Below, one piece after another: positions 48,182 through 57,043 of a DNA stretch of 64,000 bases. Positions within the stretch are counted from its first letter, which is position 1. Each line of letters begins with the position of its first letter. This DNA comes from Nocardia brasiliensis NBRC 14402 (lineage in GTDB: Bacteria; Actinomycetota; Actinomycetes; Mycobacteriales; Mycobacteriaceae), in assembly GCF_000308475.2 (NCBI RefSeq), contig NZ_BAFT02000043.1, positions 62,001 through 126,000 on the forward strand, read 5' to 3'. The translations under genes and the position numbers were made by a program. The notes beneath the pieces were generated by a model. It ran no database searches. It saw only the letters and a program-made list of their open reading frames with translations, and was not told the origin of the DNA.

Positions 48182-48759
48182 GCGACCCCGACCCGGCCGA
48201 GTTCGAGAGCGATGGCGCCGCAGACCAATTCGCGAGCGCGCGCGAGCTCGAGCGAACCGCTCAGCCAGCGCATGCTGAGCCCCTCGACCAGCGCGGTGAG
48301 CCGTTCGGCCGCATCGCGGGGGACCACCTCGGCATCGACGAGACCGCGCTGCTGGGCCGTACCGATCACCTCGCTCAGGTAGCCGTTCCAGCGCGCCGTG
48401 GCCTCGCGCAGTTGATCGCGGAGCTCGGGCTGGAAGATGGCGGCGGAGCAGTATTCGCCCCACGCGATGCTGTTCTCCACCACCACCGGCAGGTCCTGCA
48501 ATTCCAGCAGCAGCACCTGCTCGAGGTGGCCGACCGGGTCTGCGTCGGCGTCGATCTCGGCATCGGTGTAGCGCTCGGCGCGGGTGCTGATGAAGTCCAG
48601 GGTCTGCGCGAGCAGGCCCGCTCTGTCCTTGAAGTGGTAGTAGATCAGCGAGGTGGAGACGCCGGCCGCCTCGGCCAGCTCCTCCACCCGTAGGCCACGG
48701 ATACCGCGCTGCGCGACCACGCGGGCGGCCGACTCCAAGATCGAATCACGACGAGACAT
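48178..48759 (-). CDS. TetR-family regulator coupled to the NUDIX gene
   Basis: 193 residues from ATG 48757-48759 (MSRRDSILESAARVVAQRG). HTH GLRVEELAEAAGVSTSLIYY followed by HFKDRAGLLAQTLDFI. C-terminal ligand domain begins near residue 60. A longer start (48780) would enter the promoter. It sits 22 bp from a perfect palindrome that probably controls both this operon and the divergent lipoprotein gene. Confidence 0.85.
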   Translation of the reverse strand: MSRRDSILESAARVVAQRGIRGLRVEELAEAAGVSTSLIYYHFKDRAGLLAQTLDFISTRAERYTDAEIDADADPVGHLEQVLLLELQDLPVVVENSIAWGEYCSAAIFQPELRDQLREATARWNGYLSEVIGTAQQRGLVDAEVVPRDAAERLTALVEGLSMRWLSGSLELARARELVCGAIALELGRVGVA

Positions 48760-48780
48760 GGGGTCAATGCTACAGTGCAA

Positions 48781-48804
48781 TCCTGACTAAACTTTTAGTC
48801 AGGA
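48781..48804. promoter_or_regulatory. TetR operator between tetR-nudix and the deiminase-fold lipoprotein
   Basis: Perfect inverted repeat TCCTGACTAAA (48781-48791), two-base centre, TTTAGTCAGGA (48794-48804). Same 11-2-11 geometry as the operator at 46968-46991 but a different sequence. It is 22 bp from the tetR start and 38 bp from the lipoprotein start. Confidence 0.85.
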
Positions 48805-48841
48805 TTCTCGCCCGGAGATTCACCGACTATCGGAGCCCGTT

Positions 48842-49987
48842 ATGGAGAACCCCATGTCTCGCCGTTCTGTGTTCAGCGTCCTCGCGGGGGCGGGCCTGCT
48901 CGCCGCGGGCATGTCGGCGTGCGGTTCGTCGGAGCCGTCCGCGACCGCGACGCCGACGCCGGCGCCTGCCGGTCCCGGCGGCCGCTTCGGCGCCGAATGG
49001 GAGAGCCACGCCCGCACCTACATGTCCTGGCCGGCGCAGGCCGCGATCTGGGGCAACTATCTCGGCGACGTGCGCAAGGACATCGCCGGGCTGGCGCGCG
49101 AGATCGCCGAGTACGAGTACGTGGTCATGCTGGCCAGGGCCGGCCAGGTGAAAGACGCGCAAAAGCAGTGCGGCAGCGGTGTCGAGGTGATTGCGCTCGA
49201 GGTCGACGACCTGTGGGCCCGGGATACCGTCCCGGTCTTCGTCGAACAGGCGGGCCAGGCCGTCGGCGTCGACCTGCACTTCAACGGCTGGGGCAACAAG
49301 CAGCCGCATCCCAACGACGGCCCGCTCGGTCGGAACCTGCTGTCGCGCTACCACATTCCCAGTTGCTCGGCGCCGTTCGTCGGCGAGGGCGGCGCGTTGG
49401 AGACCGACGGTCAGGGCACGCTACTGGTCACCGAGAGTTCGATCGTCAACGACAACCGCAACCCGGGCAAGAGCCGCGACCAGCTCGAGGCGGAATTGAA
49501 GCAGACCCTCGGCATCGAGAAGGTGATCTGGTTCGAGGGGGTGCGCGGCGAGGACATCACCGACGCGCACGTCGACTGCCTGGTCCGCTACATCGCGCCG
49601 GGAGTCGTCCTGCTGGACAAGCCTTTTCCCGGCGCACCCGCCGATTCCTGGTCGCGCTCCAGCGATCAGGCCCGGCGCGTGCTGGCGGAGGCGACCGACG
49701 CGCGCGGACGCAAGCTCGAGGTGATCGACCTGCCCCAGCCCGATCCCGACCGGATCACCGGCGAGGGCGAGGAATTCGTGTCCAGCTACGCGAACTTCTA
49801 CATCGCCAACGGCGCGGTGTTCCTGCCCGAGTTCGGCGACCGCGCCGCCGACGATCGCGCGCAGGGCATCCTGCGCGATCACCTGCCGGGCCGCGACGTC
49901 GTTCCGGTGCCGATCGACGAGATCGCCGCGGGCGGCGGCGGCATCCACTGCTCCACCCACGATCAGCCCGGCAAACCGGAACACTGA
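48842..49987 (+). CDS. Lipoprotein of the agmatine/peptidyl-arginine deiminase fold
   Basis: 381 residues. The N-terminus is a lipoprotein signal with Cys27 (AAGMSACGSS), followed by a Thr/Pro/Ala linker. The mature part is the guanidine-group-modifying fold: VDDLWARDTVPVFVEQ early, VGEGGALETDGQGT and the catalytic end GGGGIHCSTHDQP with Cys370. The fold hydrolyses agmatine or arginine residues to a carbamoyl or citrulline product; which of these is used is not known. Lipid-anchored location outside the cell is notable. ATG 48842. Confidence 0.83.
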   Translation: MENPMSRRSVFSVLAGAGLLAAGMSACGSSEPSATATPTPAPAGPGGRFGAEWESHARTYMSWPAQAAIWGNYLGDVRKDIAGLAREIAEYEYVVMLARAGQVKDAQKQCGSGVEVIALEVDDLWARDTVPVFVEQAGQAVGVDLHFNGWGNKQPHPNDGPLGRNLLSRYHIPSCSAPFVGEGGALETDGQGTLLVTESSIVNDNRNPGKSRDQLEAELKQTLGIEKVIWFEGVRGEDITDAHVDCLVRYIAPGVVLLDKPFPGAPADSWSRSSDQARRVLAEATDARGRKLEVIDLPQPDPDRITGEGEEFVSSYANFYIANGAVFLPEFGDRAADDRAQGILRDHLPGRDVVPVPIDEIAAGGGGIHCSTHDQPGKPEH

Positions 49988-49989
49988 CG

Positions 49990-50031
49990 CACTTCCGTTG
50001 GCCCCGCGCGCTTTCGGGGCCAACGGAAGTG
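49990..50031. terminator. Bidirectional terminator, lipoprotein / ltp2
   Basis: A perfect 17-bp stem: CACTTCCGTTGGCCCCG (49990-50006) with CGGGGCCAACGGAAGTG (50015-50031), loop CGCGCTTT. It lies between two convergent genes, 3 bp from each stop. Confidence 0.92.
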
Positions 50032-50034
50032 GGA

Positions 50035-51213
50035 TCAGTTGGCGCTGAGCACCAAACCCGACGTCGGCACGCCGGTACCGGCGGTGACCAGGATGTTCGT
50101 CAGGTCGTCCACCGGGTTCACCGAGGTGCCGCGAATCTGGCGGACCGCCTCGGCGATACCGTTCATGCCGTGGATGTAGGCCTCCCCGAGCTGGCCGCCG
50201 TGGGTGTTCAGCGGCAGCCTGCCGCCGACCTCGATGGCGCCGTCGGCGATGAAATCCTTGGCCTCGCCGCGCCCGCAGAAACCGAGCTCCTCCAATTGCA
50301 TGAGCACGAACGGGGTGAAGTGGTCGTAGAGGATCGCGGCCTGCATGTCCTCGGGCCGCAAACCGCTCTGCGCCCAGAGCTGGTCGCCGACCAGACCCAT
50401 TTCCGGCAGGCCGTCCATGGCGTCGCGGTAGTAGCTCGTCATGACGTACTGGTCGGCGCCGGAACCCTGTGCAGCGGCGGCGATCACGGCGGGTCGCTGC
50501 GGTAGGTCGCGGGCTCGTTCGACGCTGGTCACCACGATCGCCACCCCGCCGTCGGACTCCTGACAGCAGTCGAGCAGGTGCAGGGGTTCGGCGATCCAGC
50601 GCGAATTCTGGTGGTCATCCAGGGAAATCGGCTTGCCGTAGAAGAACGCGGCCGGATTCACCGCGGCGTGCTTGCGGTCGGCGACCGCGACCCGGCCGAA
50701 ATCCGCACTGGTAGCGCCGTATACGTGCATGTAGCGCCGGGCCACCATGGCCACCTGCGCGGCGGGCGTGCCCAGGCCCTGCGGATAGGACCAGCCCGCG
50801 TCGATGCCCGAGGAGGTCGGTGCGGTCGCGAGCGCGGTGGAGAACTGACCGAACCGGGAGACCGACCGCTCGTTGAAGGCGCGGTAGGCCACCACCACAT
50901 CGGCGATGCCGGTGGCCACCGCCATGGCCGCCTGCTGGATGGTGGCACAGGCCGCGCCGCCGCCGTAACCGATGTGGCTGAAGAACTTCAGCTGCGGGAT
51001 GCCGACCGCCCTGGCGACCGCGGCCTGGGTGTTGGTGTCCATGGTGAAGGTGGTCAGGCCGTCGACGTCGCCGGGCGTGAGACCGGCGTCGGCCAGCGCG
51101 GCGTTGACCGCCTCGGCGGCCAGGCGCAGTTCGCTGCGCCCGGAGTCCTTGGAGAAATCGGTGGCGCCGATGCCGGCGATGGCCGCACGCCCGGCGATGC
51201 TCAGGTCGGTCAT
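50035..51213 (-). CDS. ltp2: Ltp2, steroid side-chain retro-aldolase (SCP2-thiolase fold)
   Basis: 392 residues. Thiolase-like fold; the N-terminal segment with GGGAACATIQQAAMA carries Cys89. In M. tuberculosis and Thermomonospora, Ltp2 with the DUF35 domain of ChsH2 cleaves the last 17-side-chain CoA ester to the C19 ketosteroid (AD-type) and propionyl-CoA. The C-terminal NTHGGQLGEAYIHGMNGIAE is strongly conserved. ATG 51211-51213 overlaps chsH1 by one base. Last gene of the operon. Confidence 0.92.
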   Translation of the reverse strand: MTDLSIAGRAAIAGIGATDFSKDSGRSELRLAAEAVNAALADAGLTPGDVDGLTTFTMDTNTQAAVARAVGIPQLKFFSHIGYGGGAACATIQQAAMAVATGIADVVVAYRAFNERSVSRFGQFSTALATAPTSSGIDAGWSYPQGLGTPAAQVAMVARRYMHVYGATSADFGRVAVADRKHAAVNPAAFFYGKPISLDDHQNSRWIAEPLHLLDCCQESDGGVAIVVTSVERARDLPQRPAVIAAAAQGSGADQYVMTSYYRDAMDGLPEMGLVGDQLWAQSGLRPEDMQAAILYDHFTPFVLMQLEELGFCGRGEAKDFIADGAIEVGGRLPLNTHGGQLGEAYIHGMNGIAEAVRQIRGTSVNPVDDLTNILVTAGTGVPTSGLVLSAN

Positions 51214-51629
51214 CAGGCTGTCCTCCGATAGGCGACAACGACTTTCGCCGTCACGTGGTCGCCGAGGCTGTCCCGGCCCACCACGTCGATATGGATGTCG
51301 TCGCCGTCCAGCGCGCAGACCGTGCCGGACAGGGTCAGCGTGTCCCCCGCGTACAGCGGGACCCCGAGACGCAGCGAGATCGACTTCAGCACCGCGCGCG
51401 GTCCGGCCCAGTCGGTGACGAAGCGCTGCACGATGCCGGTATCGGTGAGGATGTTGACGAAGATGTCCTTGGAACCCCGGGCGACGGCCTTGTCCCTGTC
51501 GTGGTGGACATCCTGAAAGTCCCTGGTAGCCAAGGCGGTACTGATCACGAAGGTGGGATCGGCCTCGATCACCAGCTCGGGCAGCACGGTGCCGACCGCT
51601 ACCGAGGTCGGTTCGGCGGTCGTCGTCAT
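51213..51629 (-). CDS. chsH1: ChsH1, MaoC-like hydratase subunit
   Basis: 138 residues, single hotdog. Motif RDFQDVHHDRDKA (residues 36-48) is the hydratase site with Asp/His. It forms a heteromeric enoyl-CoA hydratase with ChsH2 that hydrates the 17(20)-ene 3-carbon side-chain CoA before Ltp2 cleavage. ATG 51627-51629 overlaps chsH2 by 4 nt. Confidence 0.92.
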   Translation of the reverse strand: MTTTAEPTSVAVGTVLPELVIEADPTFVISTALATRDFQDVHHDRDKAVARGSKDIFVNILTDTGIVQRFVTDWAGPRAVLKSISLRLGVPLYAGDTLTLSGTVCALDGDDIHIDVVGRDSLGDHVTAKVVVAYRRTA

Positions 51630-52564
51630 GCGATCACCTGCCAGACCGGCAGCGTGGTCTCCTCGTCGAGCCGCTCGAACTCGACCCGGACGGGCAACCC
51701 GACCTCGACCGCATCGGGCTCGATGCCGCGCAGTTCGCCGAGCATCCGCACTCCTTCCGCCAATTCGACCAGCGCGACCACGAACGGCAGTTGCCGCCCC
51801 GGCACCTTCGGCGCATGGTGCACGACATAACTGAAAACGGTGCCCTCGCCCGAGGCGACCACGTAGTCGGTCTGCTCCGACTTGTCCTTCCACAGGGCCG
51901 GAATCGGCGGATGCCGCAGCGAACCGTCGGGCAGCTGCTGAATCCGCAGTTCGCCCGCTTTCGTTCCGTCCCAGAAGAATTCGGTGTCCCAGGAGACCAG
52001 CGGTTTGACCCGCTCGCCGGCCGGGGCCTGCGCCGCGGCACCGGTGCCCGGCGCGAATTTCAGCAGCCGGAACAGCATTTCGGCAACCAGCTCATCACCG
52101 ACGTACCAGCTGGTCAGGAAGGTGACGAACCAGCCCTCACCCAGCGCGGTGCGCTTGGGACCACGGATATCGGAGAGCCGGCTGGTCGCGCTCACCTGCT
52201 CGCCGACGTTGAGGTACCGGTGGTAGGTCTGCTGGCAGTCGGTGGCGACGACGGAGGTGAAACCGGCCGCGTCGAGCAGCTCGACCGCCTTGCCCATCGG
52301 ATCGTCGGCGGGCCGGAACCCGTTGAGCCCGAACATCGTCCACACCTGCGCCATGGCCGGCGGAGCGACGATGCCCGGATGGCCTGCCGCCTTGGCGGCG
52401 GCCTCGTCCACGTAGATCGGGTTGGTGTCGCCGAGCGCCTCGACCCAGTTGTTGATCATCGGCTGGTTCACCGGGTCGCGCGCGAGGCGGCGCGCGCAAT
52501 CCCCCTCCGCCTTGATCCGTTCGGCGGCGGCGACTATCGCTTCCGGACTGGTGGTTTCCGGCAC
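51626..52564 (-). CDS. chsH2: ChsH2, MaoC hydratase subunit with DUF35 domain
   Basis: 312 residues. N-terminal MaoC-like half (about 1-165; ALGDTNPIYVDEAAAKAAG), C-terminal DUF35 OB-fold (about 180-312; VVHHAPKVPGRQLPFVVALV). The DUF35 half binds Ltp2 and is needed for its aldolase activity. In the zinc-ribbon position the sequence is IQQLPDGSLRHPPIPALWKD, so the usual four Cys are absent. ATG at 52562-52564. It follows fadE29 by 33 bp. Confidence 0.92.
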   Translation of the reverse strand: MPETTSPEAIVAAAERIKAEGDCARRLARDPVNQPMINNWVEALGDTNPIYVDEAAAKAAGHPGIVAPPAMAQVWTMFGLNGFRPADDPMGKAVELLDAAGFTSVVATDCQQTYHRYLNVGEQVSATSRLSDIRGPKRTALGEGWFVTFLTSWYVGDELVAEMLFRLLKFAPGTGAAAQAPAGERVKPLVSWDTEFFWDGTKAGELRIQQLPDGSLRHPPIPALWKDKSEQTDYVVASGEGTVFSYVVHHAPKVPGRQLPFVVALVELAEGVRMLGELRGIEPDAVEVGLPVRVEFERLDEETTLPVWQVIA

Positions 52565-52597
52565 GCGCGGCTCCTTCTCGACTAGCTGTGGGTGTGG

Positions 52598-53767
52598 CTA
52601 TCTGGGTACTCGCGGCAGGTTCAGCCCGGCGGTGGCGACCAACTCGCGCATCACCTCGTTGACACCGCCGCCGAAGGTCACCACCAGGTTCTGCTTGGTC
52701 CGCCGGTCCAGCCAGGTGAGCAGCTCCGCGGTGCCCGCATCGGCCGGATCGCCGTAGCGCCCGACGATCTCCTCGGCAAGCCGGCCGGCCTCCTGCAGCG
52801 ACTCGGTGGAGAAGACCTTGGTCGCCGAGGCGTCCGCGATCACGCCGTTGGGGTCGGGGTCGGCACTGGCCGAGGTCGCGGCCACCTGCCAGTTCAGCAG
52901 CTCGTTCAACCGGACCATGGCGTGGATGCGGCCCAGCGAACGGCGCACGTCGGTCTCGCCGAGCACCCCGCGCGGCTGCGCCCAGGCCCGCACCCGGTCA
53001 TAGAGTTGCTCGATCTTGCCGGACGGACCGAGGCCGACCCGCTCGTGGTTGAGCTGGGTCGTGATCAACCGCCAGCCCTTGTTCTCCTCGCCCACCAGCA
53101 TGTCGGCCGGCACCCGGACGTCGTCGAAGTAGGTGGCGTTGGTGTGGTGCGCGCCATCGCAGGTGATGATGGGCGTCCACGAATAGCCGGGGTCGGTGGT
53201 GTCCGCGATCAGGATGGTGATGCCGCGGTGTCGCGACTCGACCGAGCCGGTGCGGCAGGCCAGCCAGATGTAGTCGGCCTCGTGCGCGCCGGTGGTGAAG
53301 ATCTTCTGCCCGTTGACGATCCAGTCGCCCGAGTCGTCGCGGACCGCGGCGGTGCGCAGCGAGGCCAGGTCGGTGCCCGCCTCGGGCTCGGAGTAGCCGA
53401 TCGCGAAATGGATGTCGCCGGAGAGGATTCCGGGCAGGAACTGGCTCTTCTGCGCCTCGGTGCCGAACTGCTGCAGGGTCGGGCCCACGGTCAGCAGCGT
53501 GACCAGCGGCAGCGGCACATCCGCGCGCACCGCCTCGTTGTAGAAGATCTGCTGTTCGAGCGGGCCGAAACCCTGCCCGCCGTACTGTTTGGGCCAGCCG
53601 ACGCCGAGCCAGCCGTCGCGGCCCATCCGGCGGACCACGGCGCGATAGGCGTCGCCGTGCCGGTTCACCGACATCGCCGCCTCTTCCGCAGGGGTGACGA
53701 GATCGGCGAAGTACGAACGCAATTCGTCGCGCAGCCGGCGTTGCTCGGTGGTCAGGTCGATGAACAT
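52598..53767 (-). CDS. fadE29: FadE29, side-chain acyl-CoA dehydrogenase subunit
   Basis: 389 residues from ATG 53765-53767 (MFIDLTTEQRRLRDELRSYF). Motifs: FAIGYSEPEAGTDLASLRTA, GQKIFTTGAHEADYIWLACR and VTFGGGVNEVMRELVA. It pairs with FadE28 as an alpha2beta2 dehydrogenase of the 3-carbon side-chain CoA. The start overlaps the fadE28 end by 16 nt; longer starts would read through fadE28. Confidence 0.92.
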   Translation of the reverse strand: MFIDLTTEQRRLRDELRSYFADLVTPAEEAAMSVNRHGDAYRAVVRRMGRDGWLGVGWPKQYGGQGFGPLEQQIFYNEAVRADVPLPLVTLLTVGPTLQQFGTEAQKSQFLPGILSGDIHFAIGYSEPEAGTDLASLRTAAVRDDSGDWIVNGQKIFTTGAHEADYIWLACRTGSVESRHRGITILIADTTDPGYSWTPIITCDGAHHTNATYFDDVRVPADMLVGEENKGWRLITTQLNHERVGLGPSGKIEQLYDRVRAWAQPRGVLGETDVRRSLGRIHAMVRLNELLNWQVAATSASADPDPNGVIADASATKVFSTESLQEAGRLAEEIVGRYGDPADAGTAELLTWLDRRTKQNLVVTFGGGVNEVMRELVATAGLNLPRVPR

Positions 53768-54816
53768 CTGGCCCCCAATCGATCTAGTCGGAACGATGCG
53801 CCGCCGAGCCAGCGAGCGATGTCCTTGGCTTGTGAGTAGTAGCGGTGCATCGGGTGGGTGATGTCCACACCGAGCCCGCCGTGCAGGTGATGACACTTCT
53901 GCATGGCGGCGGGCAGATCCGCGGCCACGCTGTAGGCGAGCACGTCGAGATCGTCGTCGATCCGTTCCTGATGCTCAGGGCTGGAATCATCTTGCGCCAG
54001 AGCCCAATTCGCCGAGACCGCGGCGACATGCAGGGTGCGCGACACGACGTAGAGGTCGGCGATCTGCTGGGCGACGGCCTGGAATTCGGCCAGCGGGCGG
54101 CCGAATTGCCGCCGGGTGCGCAGATGTTCGGCGGTGAGCACGAGCGCGCCCTTCAGCAGCCCGTCCGCGACGGCGCCGATCGTGGCGACGGCCAGGCGGT
54201 GCAGCTGCGCGAGGCCGCCGGGCAACAGCTGCTCCGCCGGGATCTCCACGCGATCGAGCCGCACGGTGCACTCCGGAATACCGCCCGATACCGGCGACGG
54301 CACCCGGATCACCCCCTTGGCCGCCGAATCGACAAGTGCGATACCGGAATTGGTCGGAATCAGCAGCCAGCGCGCCTGCTCCGCGTAGGGCACGGCGATC
54401 TTGTGACCGGTGATCCGCACCGTACCGCCCTCGACGACCGCCGCCGTCTCCGGCTTGACCGCGAACGGCGCGGCGGGCTCACTGAGCGCCGCGGTGAGCA
54501 CCGCACCCTGCGCCACCTCGGTGAACACCCGCTCGGCGAGCGCGTCGGGCAGCAGCGACAGCAGCGGCAGCACGCCGAAACCCAGCGTCGGCAGGGCGGG
54601 CACCGCGACCGCGTCGGTCGCCAGCTCGGTGAGCAGCACCGATACCTCGGGCAGGCCCATGCCGTCGCCGCCGAAGCGCTCCGGCAGCGCCACCGAGAGC
54701 AGCCCGCTCTCGACCAGACTCGGCCACAACGCGATATCCCGGGCCGGTTCACGCTCCAATAAACTCACGACGACCTCGGCCACCGCGTCCTGACCTTCGT
54801 CCCTGGTGAAGTCCAC
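53752..54816 (-). CDS. fadE28: FadE28, side-chain acyl-CoA dehydrogenase subunit
   Basis: 354 residues, the smaller partner of FadE29. C-terminal TRRQFGRPLAEFQAVAQQ and HLHGGLGVDITHPMHRYYSQ. In M. tuberculosis (Rv3544c) cyp125 lies next to it. Here fadE34 is immediately upstream instead, 24 bp away, so both share one operon. Confidence 0.92.
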   Translation of the reverse strand: MDFTRDEGQDAVAEVVVSLLEREPARDIALWPSLVESGLLSVALPERFGGDGMGLPEVSVLLTELATDAVAVPALPTLGFGVLPLLSLLPDALAERVFTEVAQGAVLTAALSEPAAPFAVKPETAAVVEGGTVRITGHKIAVPYAEQARWLLIPTNSGIALVDSAAKGVIRVPSPVSGGIPECTVRLDRVEIPAEQLLPGGLAQLHRLAVATIGAVADGLLKGALVLTAEHLRTRRQFGRPLAEFQAVAQQIADLYVVSRTLHVAAVSANWALAQDDSSPEHQERIDDDLDVLAYSVAADLPAAMQKCHHLHGGLGVDITHPMHRYYSQAKDIARWLGGASFRLDRLGARCSST

Positions 54817-54840
54817 GCTTTACTCCAGTTGACTCGTCGA

Positions 54841-56994
54841 CTAGCTGTCGGCGTCGCGAGGTAGCCCGAGGATCCGCTCACCGGCCACGGTCAGCAAGAT
54901 CTGTTCGGTACCCCCTGCGATCGATAAACAGCGTGTGAGCAGGAATTCTTTTACCACCTCGGAGTCGTGCGCACCGGTGGGACCTGCCGTCTCGGCAGCG
55001 AATTCCGCGACCGCCTGCCGATGCCGGACGCCGACGAGTTTGCGCACGCTGCTCTGTGCGCCGGGGTCGCCGCCCGCGAGCATCGCTACGGCGGCCCGCT
55101 GCTCGAGCAGGAGCCCGGCGATCGCCTCGGCGACGAACCCGCCGAGCCGGTCGTTGGTCAGCTCCGCGCCGGGGCCGGTGGCCGGGAGTTTCGCGATCAG
55201 TTCCTCAAGCGCGGGACCGATTCCGTTGCCGCCCATGGCGACCCGCTCGGTCGACAGGGTCGAGCGGGCGATCTTCCACCCGTTGTGCAGTGCGCCGACC
55301 AGTGCGTCGTCCGGCACGAAGACGTCGTCGAGGAACACCTCGGTGAACCGGGCCTCGCCGGTGATCTGCACCAGCGGGCGCACCTCGACCCCCGCGCTGT
55401 GCATGTCGACCAGGAAGTAGCTGATGCCCCGGTGTTTCGGCGCGTCGGGATCGGTGCGGGCCAGGCAGATACCCCAATTGGCCTTGTCGCCCAACGAAGT
55501 CCAGACCTTCTGGCCGCGCAGCACCCAGCCGCCGTCCACCTGTTTCGCGGTGGTGCGCAACGCGGCCAGATCGGATCCGGCCTCGGGCTCACTGAACAGC
55601 TGGCACCAGACGACCTCGCCGCGCAGGGTCGGCCAGGCGAACCGCTCGATCTGCTCCGGGCTGCCGTGCTGGAGCAGCGTGGGCACCGCCCAGCCGCCGA
55701 TCGCCAGATCCGGCGCCGCGAGCCCGGCCCGGCGCAGTTCTTCCGAGATCAACAGGCCGGTCATCGGATCCGCGCCGCGGCCGAAGGGTTTCGGCCAGTG
55801 CGGCATGACCAGACCGGCCTCGACCATCGCTTCGCGTTGCCGGTCGGCGGGCAGCGCCGCGATCCGGGCCACCTCGGCGGCCAGCTCCCCGGCCCGATCG
55901 TCGTCCACGGCGCCCACGCCCTCGGCCGCGAAGATCCGGTCGGCCCCGGTGGTGCGGCGGTGCCCGGCGCGGGTCAGCTCGGTCACCCGGGCGCGCCAGT
56001 GCGCCGAACCACCGAGCAGTTGCCGCAGGGCCACCGCGCGGCGCAGGTAGAGGTGCGCATCGTGCTCCCAGGTGAAGCCGATGCCGCCGAGCACCTGGAT
56101 GCAGTCCTTGGCGGTCTCGACGGCCGCGTCCAAGGCGATCGCCGCGGCGATCGCGGCCGCGATCGGCAGCTCCGCGCCGCCCTCGTCGACCGCGGCGGCG
56201 GCGTCGGCGGCCACCGCGCGGATCAGTTCGGTCCGGCAGAGCATCCAGGCGCAGATGTGCTTGACCGCCTGGAACGAGCCGATCTTGCGGCCGAATTGCG
56301 CACGTACCTTGGCGTATTCGACCGCGGTCGTCAGACACCAGCCGGCCAGCCCGGCCAGTTCGGCGGCGGCCAGCACCACCAGCAGATCCTCGACCGCGTG
56401 GGCCGGGGCGAATATCTGTTCGGCGGGCACCCGCACATCGGCGCAGTGCACCCGCGCCAGCGGCGTGCTCAGGTCCAGCGGCGCGAGCGGTTCCACGCGC
56501 AGGCCGTCGGCGTCCGGCGGCACCAGCACCCAGCGCCGCCCGCTCGGAGTCGAAACCGGTAGCAACACGGCGGTTTCCGGCGCCGCGCCGAGCACGGCGT
56601 CCCAGGAACCGGTGAGCGACAAAGCGTCCGCGGCGGCGGGTACAGTGACCTGCGCGCCGACAAGGACGTCCAGCGCGACACCGCACGGTTGCTGCTCATC
56701 GAGCCGTCCCGCGGTGATCAGATTGGCCAGCGCCGTACTCAGCACCGGCCCGCCGACCAGATCGTGCGCGGCCTGCTCGAGCAGCACGGCCAGGTCGGCC
56801 ACCGAACCGCCGGCGCCGCCCGCGTCCTCGGCGACGGCGACCCGGAAGATGCCGAGGTCGGCCAGACCGGGCCAATACGCGCGCCAGAAGGCGCTCGGAT
56901 CGGTCCGCATTGTTGCAATCGGACGGGCTGATCCGGCCCATCCGCGCATCGACTCCTGGACGGCTTTATGCTCGTCAGTGGTGGCGATGGTCAC
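54841..56994 (-). CDS. fadE34: FadE34, two-domain acyl-CoA dehydrogenase
   Basis: 717 residues made of two acyl-CoA dehydrogenase units: about 1-330 (YAKVRAQFGRKIGSFQAVKH, QVLGGIGFTWEHDAHLYLRR) and about 350-717 (VWCQLFSEPEAGSDLAALRT, GQKVWTSLGDKANW, SIAGGTEQILLTVAGERILG). FadE34 is assigned to an early side-chain dehydrogenation with 5-carbon chains. Start GTG 56992-56994; the KstR palindrome lies 36 bp upstream. First gene of the fadE34-fadE28-fadE29-chsH2-chsH1-ltp2 operon. Confidence 0.92.
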   Translation of the reverse strand: MTIATTDEHKAVQESMRGWAGSARPIATMRTDPSAFWRAYWPGLADLGIFRVAVAEDAGGAGGSVADLAVLLEQAAHDLVGGPVLSTALANLITAGRLDEQQPCGVALDVLVGAQVTVPAAADALSLTGSWDAVLGAAPETAVLLPVSTPSGRRWVLVPPDADGLRVEPLAPLDLSTPLARVHCADVRVPAEQIFAPAHAVEDLLVVLAAAELAGLAGWCLTTAVEYAKVRAQFGRKIGSFQAVKHICAWMLCRTELIRAVAADAAAAVDEGGAELPIAAAIAAAIALDAAVETAKDCIQVLGGIGFTWEHDAHLYLRRAVALRQLLGGSAHWRARVTELTRAGHRRTTGADRIFAAEGVGAVDDDRAGELAAEVARIAALPADRQREAMVEAGLVMPHWPKPFGRGADPMTGLLISEELRRAGLAAPDLAIGGWAVPTLLQHGSPEQIERFAWPTLRGEVVWCQLFSEPEAGSDLAALRTTAKQVDGGWVLRGQKVWTSLGDKANWGICLARTDPDAPKHRGISYFLVDMHSAGVEVRPLVQITGEARFTEVFLDDVFVPDDALVGALHNGWKIARSTLSTERVAMGGNGIGPALEELIAKLPATGPGAELTNDRLGGFVAEAIAGLLLEQRAAVAMLAGGDPGAQSSVRKLVGVRHRQAVAEFAAETAGPTGAHDSEVVKEFLLTRCLSIAGGTEQILLTVAGERILGLPRDADS

Positions 56995-57029
56995 ACTCCG
57001 TACCGCCTTCCCGGCGTGACTCCCACACC

Positions 57030-57043
57030 TAGAACATGTTCTA
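57030..57043. promoter_or_regulatory. KstR operator between fadE34 and kstR
   Basis: TAGAACATGTTCTA is a perfect 14-bp palindrome and a perfect match to the KstR core. Located in the 145-bp divergent region, nearer fadE34, it would control the side-chain operon and allow kstR autoregulation. Confidence 0.95.

Noticed and set aside
54967..56562. 531-residue plus-strand frame across fadE34
   Set aside because: Shadow of a two-domain acyl-CoA dehydrogenase; no domain found in the plus frame.
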